From Malonomonas sp036526255 (GTDB taxonomy: Bacteria > Desulfobacterota > Desulfuromonadia > Desulfuromonadales > Geopsychrobacteraceae), in the NCBI GenBank assembly GCA_036526255.1, contig DATCYW010000043.1, positions 60,213-124,212 on the forward strand: a stretch of 64,000 nucleotides of DNA, written 5' to 3'. Position 1 is the first letter of the stretch. The number at the start of each line of letters is the position of its first letter. The position numbers and the translations under genes were made by a program. The notes beneath the pieces were generated by a model. The model was given only the letters and a program-made list of their open reading frames with translations, did no database searches and was not told where the DNA came from. Positions 41,317 through 50,555 of the stretch are shown here, piece by piece.

Positions 41317-43412
41317 ACGCCCTGTTCAAGCCAAAAGCGGTGGCCCTGGTCGGTGCTTCAACCAAGGAGCTGTCGATCGGCAATGTCATCATCAGAAACC
41401 TGCAGAAATATGGCTACACCGGACAGATCTATCCGGTCAACGCCAGCGCCGACGAAGTCTGTGGCCTTAAAGCCTACCCGACCCTGGCGGATATCCCAGG
41501 ACCGGTCGATCTGGCGCACATCATCATCCCCAGCAAGTTTGTTCCGCAGGCGATTGAAGAGTGCGGCCAGAAAGGCATCAAGGCGGTCATCATCAATTCG
41601 GCCGGTTTCAGCGAAATGGGCGATGAAGGTGCCAGTCTGCAGGCGGAGTTTCTCGCCAACGCGAAAAAATACGGCATCCGCGTCTTCGGCCCTAACTGTC
41701 AGGGGATCATCAATTCGGATCCCGAACTGAACGCCTACTGTAATTTCACCTTCACCTTCCCCAAACCGGGCAGCATCTCGGTGGTGGCCCTCTCCGGCGG
41801 GGTCGGTGCGCTGATCATGCAGGTGCTCGACGATCTGGATATCGGCCAGCGACTCTACGCCAGCAACGGCAACGCCTGCGATGTCTCGATTCCGGAAATT
41901 ATTGAATATTACGGCGAAGACGAAGGAACCAAAGCGGTCATCCTCTACACCGAAGGGTTTGATAATCCACGCGAATTCCTTGAAGTGACCCGTAAAGTCA
42001 CGGCGAAAAAGCCGGTTCTGGCGATGAAAGCCGGGCGCACTGAAGAAGGCGCCAAGGCTGCCTCTTCACACACCGGCTCACTGGCCGGGGTCGATATTGC
42101 CACCGAGCTGATTTTCGAGAAGATCGGCGTCCTCCCCTTTCATGACGAAGGCGAAATGGTCCGCGCGGCAATGGCGTTTTCAAGCCAGCCGATTCCGACC
42201 GGCAACCGGGTCGGCATTATCACCAATACCGGCGGTCCGGCGGTCATCGCGACTGATGTGCTGGTTGATTTTGGTATTGAAGTACCAAAACTCTGCGAGA
42301 CCTCAATCGCCAAACTGCGGGAAACCCAGTTTCCCCAGGCGGCGCTGGAAAACCCGATCGATGTCGTCGCCACCGCCGGCGGTCCGCAGTTTCGCGCCGC
42401 TCTCGACGTGCTGCTGGACGACGAACAGATCGACTGTATCTACATCAATTTTGTCACCGCACCCTTCACCGACACCGACGCCGTCGCACACGAAATCGTT
42501 GCCGTCAACAAGCAGCGCCGCAAGCCGCTGGTCTGTAATTTCATGACTAACATGAAGCTGGAGCGCTTTCAGAAGACCATGGCGATTCTCAAAGCGGGTG
42601 ACGTCCCCTTTTACGCCAACCCCGGCGATGCGGCCCGGGCGCTCGGTGCGCTGGTGAAGTATGGACGGATCCTGCAGCGCGATATCGGTCAGCCGCAAAG
42701 CTTCAGCGGTGTCGATGCCGACAGAGCCAAAGCTATCATCGAACAAGCGCAACAAGCTGGCCGCGAAGTTCTCTCTGCCTTCGAGGTTTACAGTATTTTC
42801 GAAGCCTACGGCATCAAGGTCGCCCCCTGGAAAGTAGCCCAGAACGCGGGCCAAGCGGCCGCTGCTGCCAACGAGATCGGCTACCCGGTGGTGGTGAAAG
42901 TCGACTGCGCCGCCATCGATCACAAAAGCGATATGGGCGGCGTCGCCATCAATCTCAAGGATGCCACTGCAGTTCAGAGCACGGTTGACGAGATGCAGGC
43001 CCGCCTCGGCCACTATGGCGAGCTCGGCTTTCTGGTGCAGAAGTTCATGCCCGGTGGCCGCGAACTGATTATCGGTGCCAGCGCTGAGCGAGAGCTGGGA
43101 CACCTGGTGATGTTCGGCCTGGGCGGTATTTACGTTGAGGTACTCAAAGACGTGGTGTTCAAAGTTGCCCCGGTCACCAAGGTTGAAGCCGAAGAGATGC
43201 TGGCGGGGATCAAGACCACCGCCCTACTCGACGGTGTACGCGGTGAAGCGGGTATTGACAAACAAGCTGTCATTGAGCTGATTCAGCGCGTCTCGCAGCT
43301 GCTCGGCGACCTGCCAATGATTCAGGAGATGGATTTGAATCCAATTATGGCCTTCGCCGACAGCGCCTTCGCCGTCGACGGCCGCATCCGCATCAGAGCT
43401 GCAGGAGAATGA
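41310..43412 (+). CDS. Acyl-CoA synthetase, ADP-forming (fused alpha-beta)
   Basis: 700 residues. CoA-binding domain at the start (LFKPKAVALVGASTKELSIGN; YPVNASADEVCGLKAYP), succinyl-CoA ligase-like domains with the phosphohistidine loop SSHTGSLAGVD, then an ATP-grasp domain in the last 230 residues (YPVVVKVDCAAIDHKSDMGG; MPGGRELIIGA; FGLGGIYVEVLKDV; MDLNPIMAF). This type makes ATP from an acyl-CoA plus ADP and phosphate, or runs in reverse to activate acids. It could conserve energy from aryl- or acyl-CoA made by IorAB. The start overlaps the dehydratase gene end by 7 bases. Confidence 0.92.
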   Translation: MLDALFKPKAVALVGASTKELSIGNVIIRNLQKYGYTGQIYPVNASADEVCGLKAYPTLADIPGPVDLAHIIIPSKFVPQAIEECGQKGIKAVIINSAGFSEMGDEGASLQAEFLANAKKYGIRVFGPNCQGIINSDPELNAYCNFTFTFPKPGSISVVALSGGVGALIMQVLDDLDIGQRLYASNGNACDVSIPEIIEYYGEDEGTKAVILYTEGFDNPREFLEVTRKVTAKKPVLAMKAGRTEEGAKAASSHTGSLAGVDIATELIFEKIGVLPFHDEGEMVRAAMAFSSQPIPTGNRVGIITNTGGPAVIATDVLVDFGIEVPKLCETSIAKLRETQFPQAALENPIDVVATAGGPQFRAALDVLLDDEQIDCIYINFVTAPFTDTDAVAHEIVAVNKQRRKPLVCNFMTNMKLERFQKTMAILKAGDVPFYANPGDAARALGALVKYGRILQRDIGQPQSFSGVDADRAKAIIEQAQQAGREVLSAFEVYSIFEAYGIKVAPWKVAQNAGQAAAAANEIGYPVVVKVDCAAIDHKSDMGGVAINLKDATAVQSTVDEMQARLGHYGELGFLVQKFMPGGRELIIGASAERELGHLVMFGLGGIYVEVLKDVVFKVAPVTKVEAEEMLAGIKTTALLDGVRGEAGIDKQAVIELIQRVSQLLGDLPMIQEMDLNPIMAFADSAFAVDGRIRIRAAGE

Positions 43413-43414
43413 CG

Positions 43415-44725
43415 ATGAGCTGGCAACAAACCTATCAGTCCAGAATCACCAGCGCGGAGCAGGCGATGCTGTCGGTTAAATCCGGCGACCGGATCTTTTT
43501 AACCGGCAACGCTTCGGTACCGCTGCTGCTGCTCGACGCCCTGGTCAAAAGAGCGCCGTCGCTAAAAGATGTCGAGATCTGCCACCCCCTGACCATCTGC
43601 CCGGACGATTATGTGGCCCCCGAAATGGCCGGTCACCTGCGGGTCAACTCGATGTTCGTCAGCGCCAACATCCGCAAAGCGGTCAATCAGGGGCTGGCCG
43701 ACTTCACCCCGGTGATGCTCTCCGAATTCCCGCTGTTGTTCAAAAATGGCCATCTGCCCCTCGACGTCGCCTTCATTCACGTTTCCCCTCCCGATGAGCA
43801 GGGCTACTGTTCGATGGGTGCCGAGTCAGGTCTGACCATCTCGGCCGCAGAAGTCGCCAAAACCGTGATCGCCCAGGTCAACCAGAAGATGCCGCGGACC
43901 CTCGGCGACACCAGGATGCATATCGACAAGATTGATCACATCATCCCGGTTGATTGCATCATCAGTGAACACGCCATGGGCGCTGAAGCCGACGATGCTG
44001 AAGTCGAGCAGATTGCCGGACATATCTCAAAGCTGATTCCGGATGGCGCGACCATGCAGCTCGGCATCGGCGCGATTCCCGACGCGGTCCTGAAACATCT
44101 GTTCGGTAAAAAAGATCTCGGCGTTCACTCCGAGCTGATTTCGGATGGCGTCATCGACCTGGTCGAAGCCGGCGTCGTTAACGGCTCACGCAAGAGCCTG
44201 CATCCGGGCAAAATCATCTGCGGCTTCCTGCTCGGCACCCGGCGGCTCTATGAGTGGGTCGACAACAACCCGCTGGTCGAGCTCTATCGCACCGAATACG
44301 TTAACGACCCCTTTATTGTCGCGAAGAACGACCGGATGGTGGCAATCAATTCGGCCATCGAGGTTGATTTCACCGGCCAAGTTTGTGCCGACAGCATCGG
44401 CCCCAGACAGCATTCAGCCGTCGGTGGCCAGCTGGATTTCATCTATGGCGCATCCCGCTCTAAAGGTGGCGTACCGATCATCGCCCTGCCGAGCACCTCG
44501 ACCCTGCGCGACGGCAGCGTAGTCAGCAAAATTGTGCCGATGCTCAAGCCGGGCGCCGGCGTGGTCACCAGCCGCAATCACGTCCACTACGTGGTCACTG
44601 AATACGGCGCGGCGGCGCTCTATGGCAAGACCGTCCGCCAGCGGACCCAGGCGCTGATCAATGTGGCCCATCCGCGCTTCAGGCAAGAAATTACTGAGAA
44701 AGCCAAAGAGCTGAACTACATATAA
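43415..44725 (+). CDS. Acetyl-CoA hydrolase/4-hydroxybutyrate CoA-transferase family protein
   Basis: About 436 residues; the ATG at 43415 is preferred to one at 43409, which touches the AGGAG site. Motifs: VKSGDRIFLTGNASVPLLLL, FIHVSPPDEQGYCSMGAE, LGIGAIPDAVLKHL, the catalytic-glutamate block VHSELISDGVIDLVEAG, and TEYGAAALYGKTVRQR near the end. It transfers CoA from acetyl-CoA or another acyl-CoA to a carboxylate. Beside the dehydratase it would make the 2-hydroxyacyl-CoA or recycle CoA from a product, as in the FldA-type logic of amino acid fermentation. Substrate not determined. Confidence 0.9.
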   Translation: MSWQQTYQSRITSAEQAMLSVKSGDRIFLTGNASVPLLLLDALVKRAPSLKDVEICHPLTICPDDYVAPEMAGHLRVNSMFVSANIRKAVNQGLADFTPVMLSEFPLLFKNGHLPLDVAFIHVSPPDEQGYCSMGAESGLTISAAEVAKTVIAQVNQKMPRTLGDTRMHIDKIDHIIPVDCIISEHAMGAEADDAEVEQIAGHISKLIPDGATMQLGIGAIPDAVLKHLFGKKDLGVHSELISDGVIDLVEAGVVNGSRKSLHPGKIICGFLLGTRRLYEWVDNNPLVELYRTEYVNDPFIVAKNDRMVAINSAIEVDFTGQVCADSIGPRQHSAVGGQLDFIYGASRSKGGVPIIALPSTSTLRDGSVVSKIVPMLKPGAGVVTSRNHVHYVVTEYGAAALYGKTVRQRTQALINVAHPRFRQEITEKAKELNYI

Positions 44726-44778
44726 TTATTCATTTATTCGTAACTTGGGAACTGGTTATTTAAAAGGGGAAAGGTGAA

Positions 44779-46125
44779 ATGATGGTCTGGAATAAAGAAG
44801 AGACAAACAGTCGCAGCGAGATGCAGCTCCTCCAACTTGGCCGTCTTCAGCAAACCCTCAACTACATTTACGAAAAGAACCCCTACTACCGGAAGAAACT
44901 TGACGATTTGAAGTTAAAGCCGAGTGACATCAAATCGCTCGAAGACGTCCGCCTGCTCCCCTTTACCACCAAGCAGGATATTCGCGACAACTACCCATTC
45001 AACCTCTTCACCGCCAGCCGTGAAGAGATCGTCGAATACCATGCCACCTCTGGAACCACCGGCAAACCGGTGGTGGTCGGCTATACCCGTCAGGACCTGG
45101 AAAACTGGAAAGAGGTCATGGCGCGAGCATTTACCGCAGCCGGCATCACCAGCAAAGACGTCATCCAGAACATCTATGGTTACGGCCTGTTTACCGGCGG
45201 CATCGGCGCCCACTACGGCGGCATCCGTGTCGGCGCCGGGGTCATCCCGATCTCCGGCGGCAACACTCAGAAACAGCTGATGATCATGGAGGATTTTGGC
45301 AGTACCGTGCTCACTTCGACCCCTTCTTTTCTGTTGCATCTGCATGAAGTCGGCGAAGAACAGGGGATCGACTTTCACAAGCTCAAGCTGCGCGTCGGCG
45401 TACTGGGCGCCGAGCCCTGGAGCGAGTCGATGCGCCACCAGATTCAGGACAAGTTCGGCATCAAGGCCTGTGATATCTACGGATTGTCTGAAATCATCGG
45501 CCCCGGCGTCGGCTTCGAATGTATCGAAGCGCAGAATGGACTGCACCTGAACGAAGATTTCTTCTACCCGGAGATCATCGATCCGGTGACCTGCGAGGTT
45601 CTCCCTGAAGGCGCCGAGGGGGAGTTGGTCTTCACTACCATCACCAACCAAGGCCAACCGCTGCTGCGCTTTCGCACCCGCGATATCACCAGCCTGAGCT
45701 ACGGCACCTGCATCTGTGGTCGCACCCTGGTGAAAATGAAACGCGTCACCGGACGCAGTGACGACATGCTGATCATCCGCGGGGTCAACGTTTTCCCCTC
45801 GCAGATCGAATCGGTCATCCTCAAGCGTGAAGGGGTTTCACCGCACTACATGGTCATCGTCGAACGCAAAGGTGCGATGGATTCGCTGCGGGTCAAGGTC
45901 GAAGTCACAGAGGAGTTTATGATCAAGGCCGCCGCTGACATCCTCAAAGGGGATGAATTCGACATCCTCGAAGATGTTTCCGCAGTGCGTAGTAAAAAAC
46001 GCAATCTGCAACAGGATATCAAGGACGTCATCGGCATCAGCGTTGAGGTTGCCCTGGTGCCGCCGAACAGCATCGCGCGCAGCGAAGGCAAAGCCAAACG
46101 GATAGAAGATCGTCGGCCAAAGTAA
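44779..46125 (+). CDS. paaK: Phenylacetate-CoA ligase-type aryl-CoA ligase
   Basis: 448 residues of the PaaK branch of adenylate-forming enzymes. AMP-binding loop HATSGTTGKPVVVGYT, then NIYGYGLFTGGIGAHYGG, GAEPWSESMR, DIYGLSEIIGPGVGFEC and FRTRDITSLSYGTCICGRTL, with hinge GRSDDMLIIRGVNVFPSQIE and the C-terminal domain after it. It activates an aryl-acetate or similar acid with ATP and CoA. PaaK-type ligases often sit beside IorAB and ACT-domain genes in anaerobes, as here. The acid formed by the aldehyde oxidoreductase of this cluster could be its substrate. The 138-bp gap to iorA has a weak hairpin only. Confidence 0.92.
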   Translation: MMVWNKEETNSRSEMQLLQLGRLQQTLNYIYEKNPYYRKKLDDLKLKPSDIKSLEDVRLLPFTTKQDIRDNYPFNLFTASREEIVEYHATSGTTGKPVVVGYTRQDLENWKEVMARAFTAAGITSKDVIQNIYGYGLFTGGIGAHYGGIRVGAGVIPISGGNTQKQLMIMEDFGSTVLTSTPSFLLHLHEVGEEQGIDFHKLKLRVGVLGAEPWSESMRHQIQDKFGIKACDIYGLSEIIGPGVGFECIEAQNGLHLNEDFFYPEIIDPVTCEVLPEGAEGELVFTTITNQGQPLLRFRTRDITSLSYGTCICGRTLVKMKRVTGRSDDMLIIRGVNVFPSQIESVILKREGVSPHYMVIVERKGAMDSLRVKVEVTEEFMIKAAADILKGDEFDILEDVSAVRSKKRNLQQDIKDVIGISVEVALVPPNSIARSEGKAKRIEDRRPK

Positions 46126-46263
46126 CGTCAAAAAGAAAACACCTTCTCCTTGATGGAGAGGTAAATGGTTGGAAATATAGCCTGAAAATGATACAAACCT
46201 TGCGTATTTGAACTGAACACTATTTCCGGCTCCGCCACGGAAGCCAGGCAACAAGGGAAGGTT

Positions 46264-48039
46264 TTGATGAAAAAAATAATTTCCGGCAATGAAGCCATCG
46301 CTCTGGGTTTTGGGGATTTCGGCGGGGTTTTCGCCTCCGGCTACCCCGGCACCCCCAGCACCGAAACTCTGGAAGAGGTCGCGCGCCTTGGGCAGGTTTA
46401 CTGCGAATGGGCGCCGAATGAAAAAGTCGCGCTCGAGTCGGCCATCGGCGGTTCCATCGCCGGCGGACGCTCACTCTCGACCATGAAGCATGTCGGCGTC
46501 AATGTCGCCGCCGATGCCCTGCTGACCCTGACCTACACCGGGGTCAACGCCGGACTGATCCTGATGGTGTCCGACGACCCTGGAATGCATTCGTCACAAA
46601 ATGAGCAGGACAGCCGCAACTACGCCAAATTTGCCAAAGTGCCGATGCTCGACCCGGCGAACTCTCAGGAAGCCTACGACATGGTGCGGGCCGGTTTCGA
46701 GATTTCCGAGCAATTCGACACGCCGGTGATGCTGCGCACCACCACGCGGATCTCGCACGCCAAGGGGGTGGTCGTACCGCAAGAAAAAATTGCCGCGCAG
46801 GTCGGCGAATGGGAAAAGAACGTCCCCAAGTACGTCATGCTGCCCAACTTCGCCAAACTCAAGCATGTCGAGGTCGAAGCGCGCCTGCTCAAGCTGCAGG
46901 AATATGCTGAAACCACGCCGCTGAACCGGATTGAAATGCGCGACCCTGAGGTCGGCTTCATCACCTCCGGGGTTACTTACCAGCACGTACTTGAAGCTTA
47001 TCCGAATGCCTCGATTCTTAAACTCGGCATGAGCCACCCGCTCCCTGAAAAGAAGATCCGTGAGTTCGCCGGCAGCGTCAAGCGCCTGGTGATCGCTGAA
47101 GAGATGGACGCCATTTTTGAAGAGCAGATCCGCGCCATGGGGATCGCCGTCGAAATCGGCAAAAACAAGCTGCCACTGTGCGGCGAAATCAACGCCGACA
47201 TTCTGCAGGCAGCCGTCAGCGGCAGCAGCGCCAAACCGGTCAGCCCGGTCGCCGGGCTGCCGATGCGGCCGCCGGTCTTCTGCCCCAGCTGTGCGCACCG
47301 CGGCCTGTTCACCATCCTCAGCAAGCTCAAGTGCTTTGTCTCCGGCGACATTGGCTGTTACACCCTGGGGGCCCTGCCGCCGATGAACGCCATGCATTCG
47401 GTTATCGACATGGGCGCCAGCATCAGCGCTGCCCACGGCATGGCCAAGGTCAACGTCATCGCCGGACGCGATGAAAAACCGGTTGCCGTTATCGGCGATT
47501 CGACCTTCTTCCATTCCGGCATGACCGGCCTGATGAGCATGGCCTACAACGGCGGCAACGCACTGGTCATCATTATGGACAACCGCACCACCGGCATGAC
47601 CGGCGGCCAGGAAAATCCAGGCACCGGCGAAACCCTGCAGGGGATGCCGGTCCGTCAGGTCGACATGGTGCCGCTGGTCAAGGCGCTCGGGATCGACAAT
47701 GTCGCCGAACTCAACACTTACGACCTGAAAGAGACTGAAGCAGCGATCAAAAAAGCGCTCGCAACACCCGGCCCTTATGTACTGATCGACAAGAACCCCT
47801 GCATCCTGCGCTACAAAATACGCAAGCCGGCGATGAACGTCGATCAGGAGAAGTGCACCGGCTGCCGCGCCTGCCTTAAGGTGGCCTGTATGGCTCTGGG
47901 TTTGAATGCGGACGGCGATGACAAGAAGCAGAAGGTTCGGGTCGACCCGAACGTTTGCAACGGCTGCGGTGTCTGTAAGCAGATGTGTAAATTTGACGCA
48001 ATGCATGAGCTTGAGGGAGAGAACAATGCAAATCTTTAA
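46264..48039 (+). CDS. iorA: Indolepyruvate:ferredoxin oxidoreductase alpha subunit
   Basis: 591 residues. N-terminal pyrimidine domain (ISGNEAIALGFGDFGGVFASGYPGTPSTE in family pattern), FCPSCAHRGLFTILSKL, the thiamine diphosphate site GDSTFFHSGMTGLMSMAYN followed by DNRTTGMTGGQENPGTG, and two C-terminal [4Fe-4S] ferredoxin motifs at about residues 530-580 (CTGCRACLKVAC; CNGCGVCKQMC). It oxidatively decarboxylates aryl or branched 2-oxo acids to the acyl-CoA and reduces ferredoxin. It overlaps iorB by 14 bases. The reduced ferredoxin could supply the activator upstream. Confidence 0.95.
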   Translation: MMKKIISGNEAIALGFGDFGGVFASGYPGTPSTETLEEVARLGQVYCEWAPNEKVALESAIGGSIAGGRSLSTMKHVGVNVAADALLTLTYTGVNAGLILMVSDDPGMHSSQNEQDSRNYAKFAKVPMLDPANSQEAYDMVRAGFEISEQFDTPVMLRTTTRISHAKGVVVPQEKIAAQVGEWEKNVPKYVMLPNFAKLKHVEVEARLLKLQEYAETTPLNRIEMRDPEVGFITSGVTYQHVLEAYPNASILKLGMSHPLPEKKIREFAGSVKRLVIAEEMDAIFEEQIRAMGIAVEIGKNKLPLCGEINADILQAAVSGSSAKPVSPVAGLPMRPPVFCPSCAHRGLFTILSKLKCFVSGDIGCYTLGALPPMNAMHSVIDMGASISAAHGMAKVNVIAGRDEKPVAVIGDSTFFHSGMTGLMSMAYNGGNALVIIMDNRTTGMTGGQENPGTGETLQGMPVRQVDMVPLVKALGIDNVAELNTYDLKETEAAIKKALATPGPYVLIDKNPCILRYKIRKPAMNVDQEKCTGCRACLKVACMALGLNADGDDKKQKVRVDPNVCNGCGVCKQMCKFDAMHELEGENNANL

Positions 48040-48598
48040 TATCGTTATTGCCGGTGTCGGTGGTCAGGGTGTTCTGATGGCTTCCAAGGTGCTCGCTGAA
48101 AGCGCCCTCGCCAGCAACATGGACGTCAAGCAGAACGAAGTGCATGGCATGGCCCAGCGCGGCGGCAGCGTCATCAGCTTTGTCCGTATCGGCGAGCAGG
48201 TTCATTCACCGGTTGTCATGCCCGGCAGCGCCGACATGCTGATCTCCTTTGAGCCGCTGGAAGCGCTGCGCTATATCCACTTTCTCAAGCCGGGCGGACG
48301 ATTGGTCTACAACAAAGTATCGATCAATCCCAGCACCGTAGCCGCCGGCATGGCGGTTTATCCGGGGGATGTTGAGCAACAGATCAAGGCCATCTGCCCC
48401 AACTCACACGGGATTGACGCCCTCGCCATTGCCCGTGAAGCCGGCAACGGCAAGGCAGTGAACATGGTCATGGTCGGCACGGTCATGAAGCACCTGCCGC
48501 TGGATGAAAAGATCATTTCCCAGGTGGTCGAGCAGCTGTCACAAGGCAAAGCGGCCGAGGTCAATTCGAGAGCACTGGCAGGCGGCGCGGCGGCCTGA
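48026..48598 (+). CDS. iorB: Indolepyruvate:ferredoxin oxidoreductase beta subunit
   Basis: 190 residues from the ATG at 48026 (GAGGGAGAG upstream); the frame extends further upstream inside iorA but without family similarity. It is the gamma-domain subunit of the 2-oxoacid oxidoreductase: NIVIAGVGGQGVLMASKVLA, QNEVHGMAQRGGSVISFVRIG, and ADMLISFEPLEALRY. It forms the catalytic complex with IorA. The stop lies 20 bp before the first ACT-domain gene. Confidence 0.93.
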   Translation: MQIFNIVIAGVGGQGVLMASKVLAESALASNMDVKQNEVHGMAQRGGSVISFVRIGEQVHSPVVMPGSADMLISFEPLEALRYIHFLKPGGRLVYNKVSINPSTVAAGMAVYPGDVEQQIKAICPNSHGIDALAIAREAGNGKAVNMVMVGTVMKHLPLDEKIISQVVEQLSQGKAAEVNSRALAGGAAA

Positions 48599-48618
48599 TT
48601 CAGACAAGGGAGAGGCTT

Positions 48619-49062
48619 ATGAAACTGAAGCAGATTTCGATATTTCTGGAAAATGCCCCAGGCCGCCTGTATGCAGCGACGCAGGCACTCGGTGACGCCG
48701 GCCTCAACCTGAGATCACTTTCAATCAGCGATTCTTCAGGCTTCGGAGTGCTGCGGATCCTGGTATCCGATGTTGCCAAGGCACGCCGGATCGTCATGGA
48801 AAAACAGTTTCCGGCCCGGGTGGATGAGGTGGTCGCCGCCGAGATACCCGACACCCCGGGCAGCCTGGCAAAAGTCCTTAAAGTGCTGATGGAAAACAAC
48901 ATCAACGTCGACTACATGTACGCCCTGGCGGGAACCTCATCAGGGAAGGCGGTCATGGTGTTCAGTTTCAGCGACAACGATCTGGCGATCCGCCTGCTGC
49001 AGGAGAACAAGCTGAAAATTCTCGACGCCGAATCTTTCGGGATTCTCGACAGCCCTGCCTAA
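48619..49062 (+). CDS. Tandem ACT-domain protein, copy 1
   Basis: 147 residues with two ACT units: LKQISIFLENAPGRLYAATQAL and, at about 70, VVAAEIPDTPGSLAKVLKVL with INVDYMYAL. ACT domains bind amino acids or related small acids and regulate enzymes; this stand-alone type regularly accompanies IorAB and PaaK. It probably senses an aromatic amino acid or its 2-oxo or hydroxy acid. A near relative lies at 50065, each followed by a ketopantoate-reductase-like gene. Confidence 0.9.
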   Translation: MKLKQISIFLENAPGRLYAATQALGDAGLNLRSLSISDSSGFGVLRILVSDVAKARRIVMEKQFPARVDEVVAAEIPDTPGSLAKVLKVLMENNINVDYMYALAGTSSGKAVMVFSFSDNDLAIRLLQENKLKILDAESFGILDSPA

Positions 49063-49079
49063 CTTGAGGAGACGAAAAA

Positions 49080-50021
49080 ATGGCTGAATCAAACTATCGT
49101 CCGAAAAAGTTTGCCGTTATCGGCGCAGGTCCGGTCGGAGGAATTGTTGCAGCTTTTCTCGCCAGAGGTGGCTACGAGGTCACACTCTGCGACATCGTCC
49201 CGGAACTGCTGGCTCCGGCGCTGAATCCTGGGATTATCCTTGAAGGAACGGATAACTTTCAGGCAAAGGTGACGCGTATTACCACCCAGGTCGATGATCT
49301 GCTCAACGATCCGCCCGACGTCATTTTCATTACCGTCAAAGCGACAGCGCTGCCAATGATCGCCTCGGCGCTGGAAGGTTTTGTTGCCGAAGGGCGCTAC
49401 GTGATCAGCTGGCAGAACGGCATCGACACCGAACTGGAACTGTCGCAGCATCTTGGTAACAAGGCAGTGATGCGCGGAGTGGTCAACTTTGGCTGCGTAC
49501 CGATAAGCCCGGCGCACATCCGACTGGCGTTTCATCATCGGCCGCACTATCTGCAAGAGCTCGACCCGGAGAGCAGAGAGGCGGCCATCGGCATCTGCAA
49601 CGTTTTGACTGAATGCGGCCTCGACACTCATCACACCGGGCAGATCGTCGATATGGTCTGGCGCAAATCGGTGCTCAATGCCTGCATGAACCCGATGTGT
49701 GCCGTCACCGGGATGACTATGGTGGACATCATCAACGATCCGATCACCTTCAATCTGGTCGATGCGTTGATAAAAGAAGGGATCGCTGTCGCCAGATTCA
49801 ACGAATTCTCCTTGGGTTCAAACTATTATCCCTACGCGATCAATTACATAAAAAATGCCGGTAAACACAAACCATCTATGTTGCAGGATATCGAAGCGAA
49901 ACGCCGCACCGAGGTCGATTTCATCAACGGTAAAATCGTCAAATACGGTTTACAGGCTGGCATCCCCACCCCCTACAACAGTATGATCCGGGGTCTGGTC
50001 AAGGCACTGGAGCCTAAGTAA
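49080..50021 (+). CDS. Ketopantoate reductase-family (2-hydroxyacid) dehydrogenase, copy 1
   Basis: 313 residues of the ApbA/PanE family. NADP loop KKFAVIGAGPVGGIVAAFL; ISWQNGIDTELEL; catalytic lysine region MVWRKSVLNACMNPMCAVTG; and the C-terminal SMLQDIEAKRRTEVDFINGK with the expected glutamate and asparagine. Besides pantoate synthesis, members act as D-2-hydroxyacid dehydrogenases (for example on mandelate-type acids). Being duplicated and embedded among aryl-acid genes, it more likely interconverts a 2-hydroxy and a 2-oxo acid, making substrate for IorAB. This is inference; a pantoate role cannot be excluded. Confidence 0.85.
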   Translation: MAESNYRPKKFAVIGAGPVGGIVAAFLARGGYEVTLCDIVPELLAPALNPGIILEGTDNFQAKVTRITTQVDDLLNDPPDVIFITVKATALPMIASALEGFVAEGRYVISWQNGIDTELELSQHLGNKAVMRGVVNFGCVPISPAHIRLAFHHRPHYLQELDPESREAAIGICNVLTECGLDTHHTGQIVDMVWRKSVLNACMNPMCAVTGMTMVDIINDPITFNLVDALIKEGIAVARFNEFSLGSNYYPYAINYIKNAGKHKPSMLQDIEAKRRTEVDFINGKIVKYGLQAGIPTPYNSMIRGLVKALEPK

Positions 50022-50064
50022 CCAGCGAAAGGTCCGTTCATTTTCTGAAACAAGGGGTATTGAT

Positions 50065-50505
50065 ATGAAGCTGAAACAGCTATCGGTTCCGCTGGAAAAC
50101 TCACCTGGGCGCCTGCACGAAGTGACCCGGGCGCTTGGTGATGCGGGAATCAACCTGCGGGCGCACTGCATCTGTGATTCAGCCCACGATTTCGGCGTAC
50201 TGCGGATTCTGGTTTCCGATCTGCCCAGCGCTCGTGGCGTGATCATGGAGAAATACATTCCGGCCCGGGTCGAAGATGTCGTCGCAGTCGAGATCTCTGA
50301 TAATCCCGGCAGCCTGGCCGACCTGCTGCAGCTGTTTCTGGGAACCAGAATCAACGTTGAATATATGTACGCAGTGGCAAGTTCCAGCCGGGACAAAGCC
50401 GTCATGGTGTTTCGTTTTAACGACATTGATCAGGCGATAGCATCCCTGCAGGAGAACAATATTAAACTGCTTGATGCAGAGTCGTTCGGCATTCTGGTGA
50501 GCTAA
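50065..50505 (+). CDS. Tandem ACT-domain protein, copy 2
   Basis: 146 residues, paralogue of the ACT protein at 48619. It keeps both units (LKQLSVPLENSPGRLHEVTRAL; VVAVEISDNPGSLADLLQLF; INVEYMYAVASSS) and the same ending (LLDAESFGILVS). Differences cluster in loops that usually bind ligand, so the two copies may sense different acids. AAGGGG precedes the ATG. It lies 43 bp after the first reductase gene. Confidence 0.88.
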   Translation: MKLKQLSVPLENSPGRLHEVTRALGDAGINLRAHCICDSAHDFGVLRILVSDLPSARGVIMEKYIPARVEDVVAVEISDNPGSLADLLQLFLGTRINVEYMYAVASSSRDKAVMVFRFNDIDQAIASLQENNIKLLDAESFGILVS

Positions 50506-50555
50506 ACAAAACCATGGGTGCGGATCCTGGTGCATAAAGCTTCATGGAGTCTGTC

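Noticed and set aside
41310..43412. Succinyl-CoA synthetase of the citric acid cycle
   Set aside because: The subunits are fused in the acyl-CoA synthetase (ADP-forming) order with ATP-grasp at the end, and the neighbours are catabolic CoA genes.
46594..48006. A 470-codon open frame antisense to iorA
   Set aside because: It mirrors a strongly coding, GC-rich gene with clear IorA motifs; the antisense product has no recognisable domain and no ribosome site.
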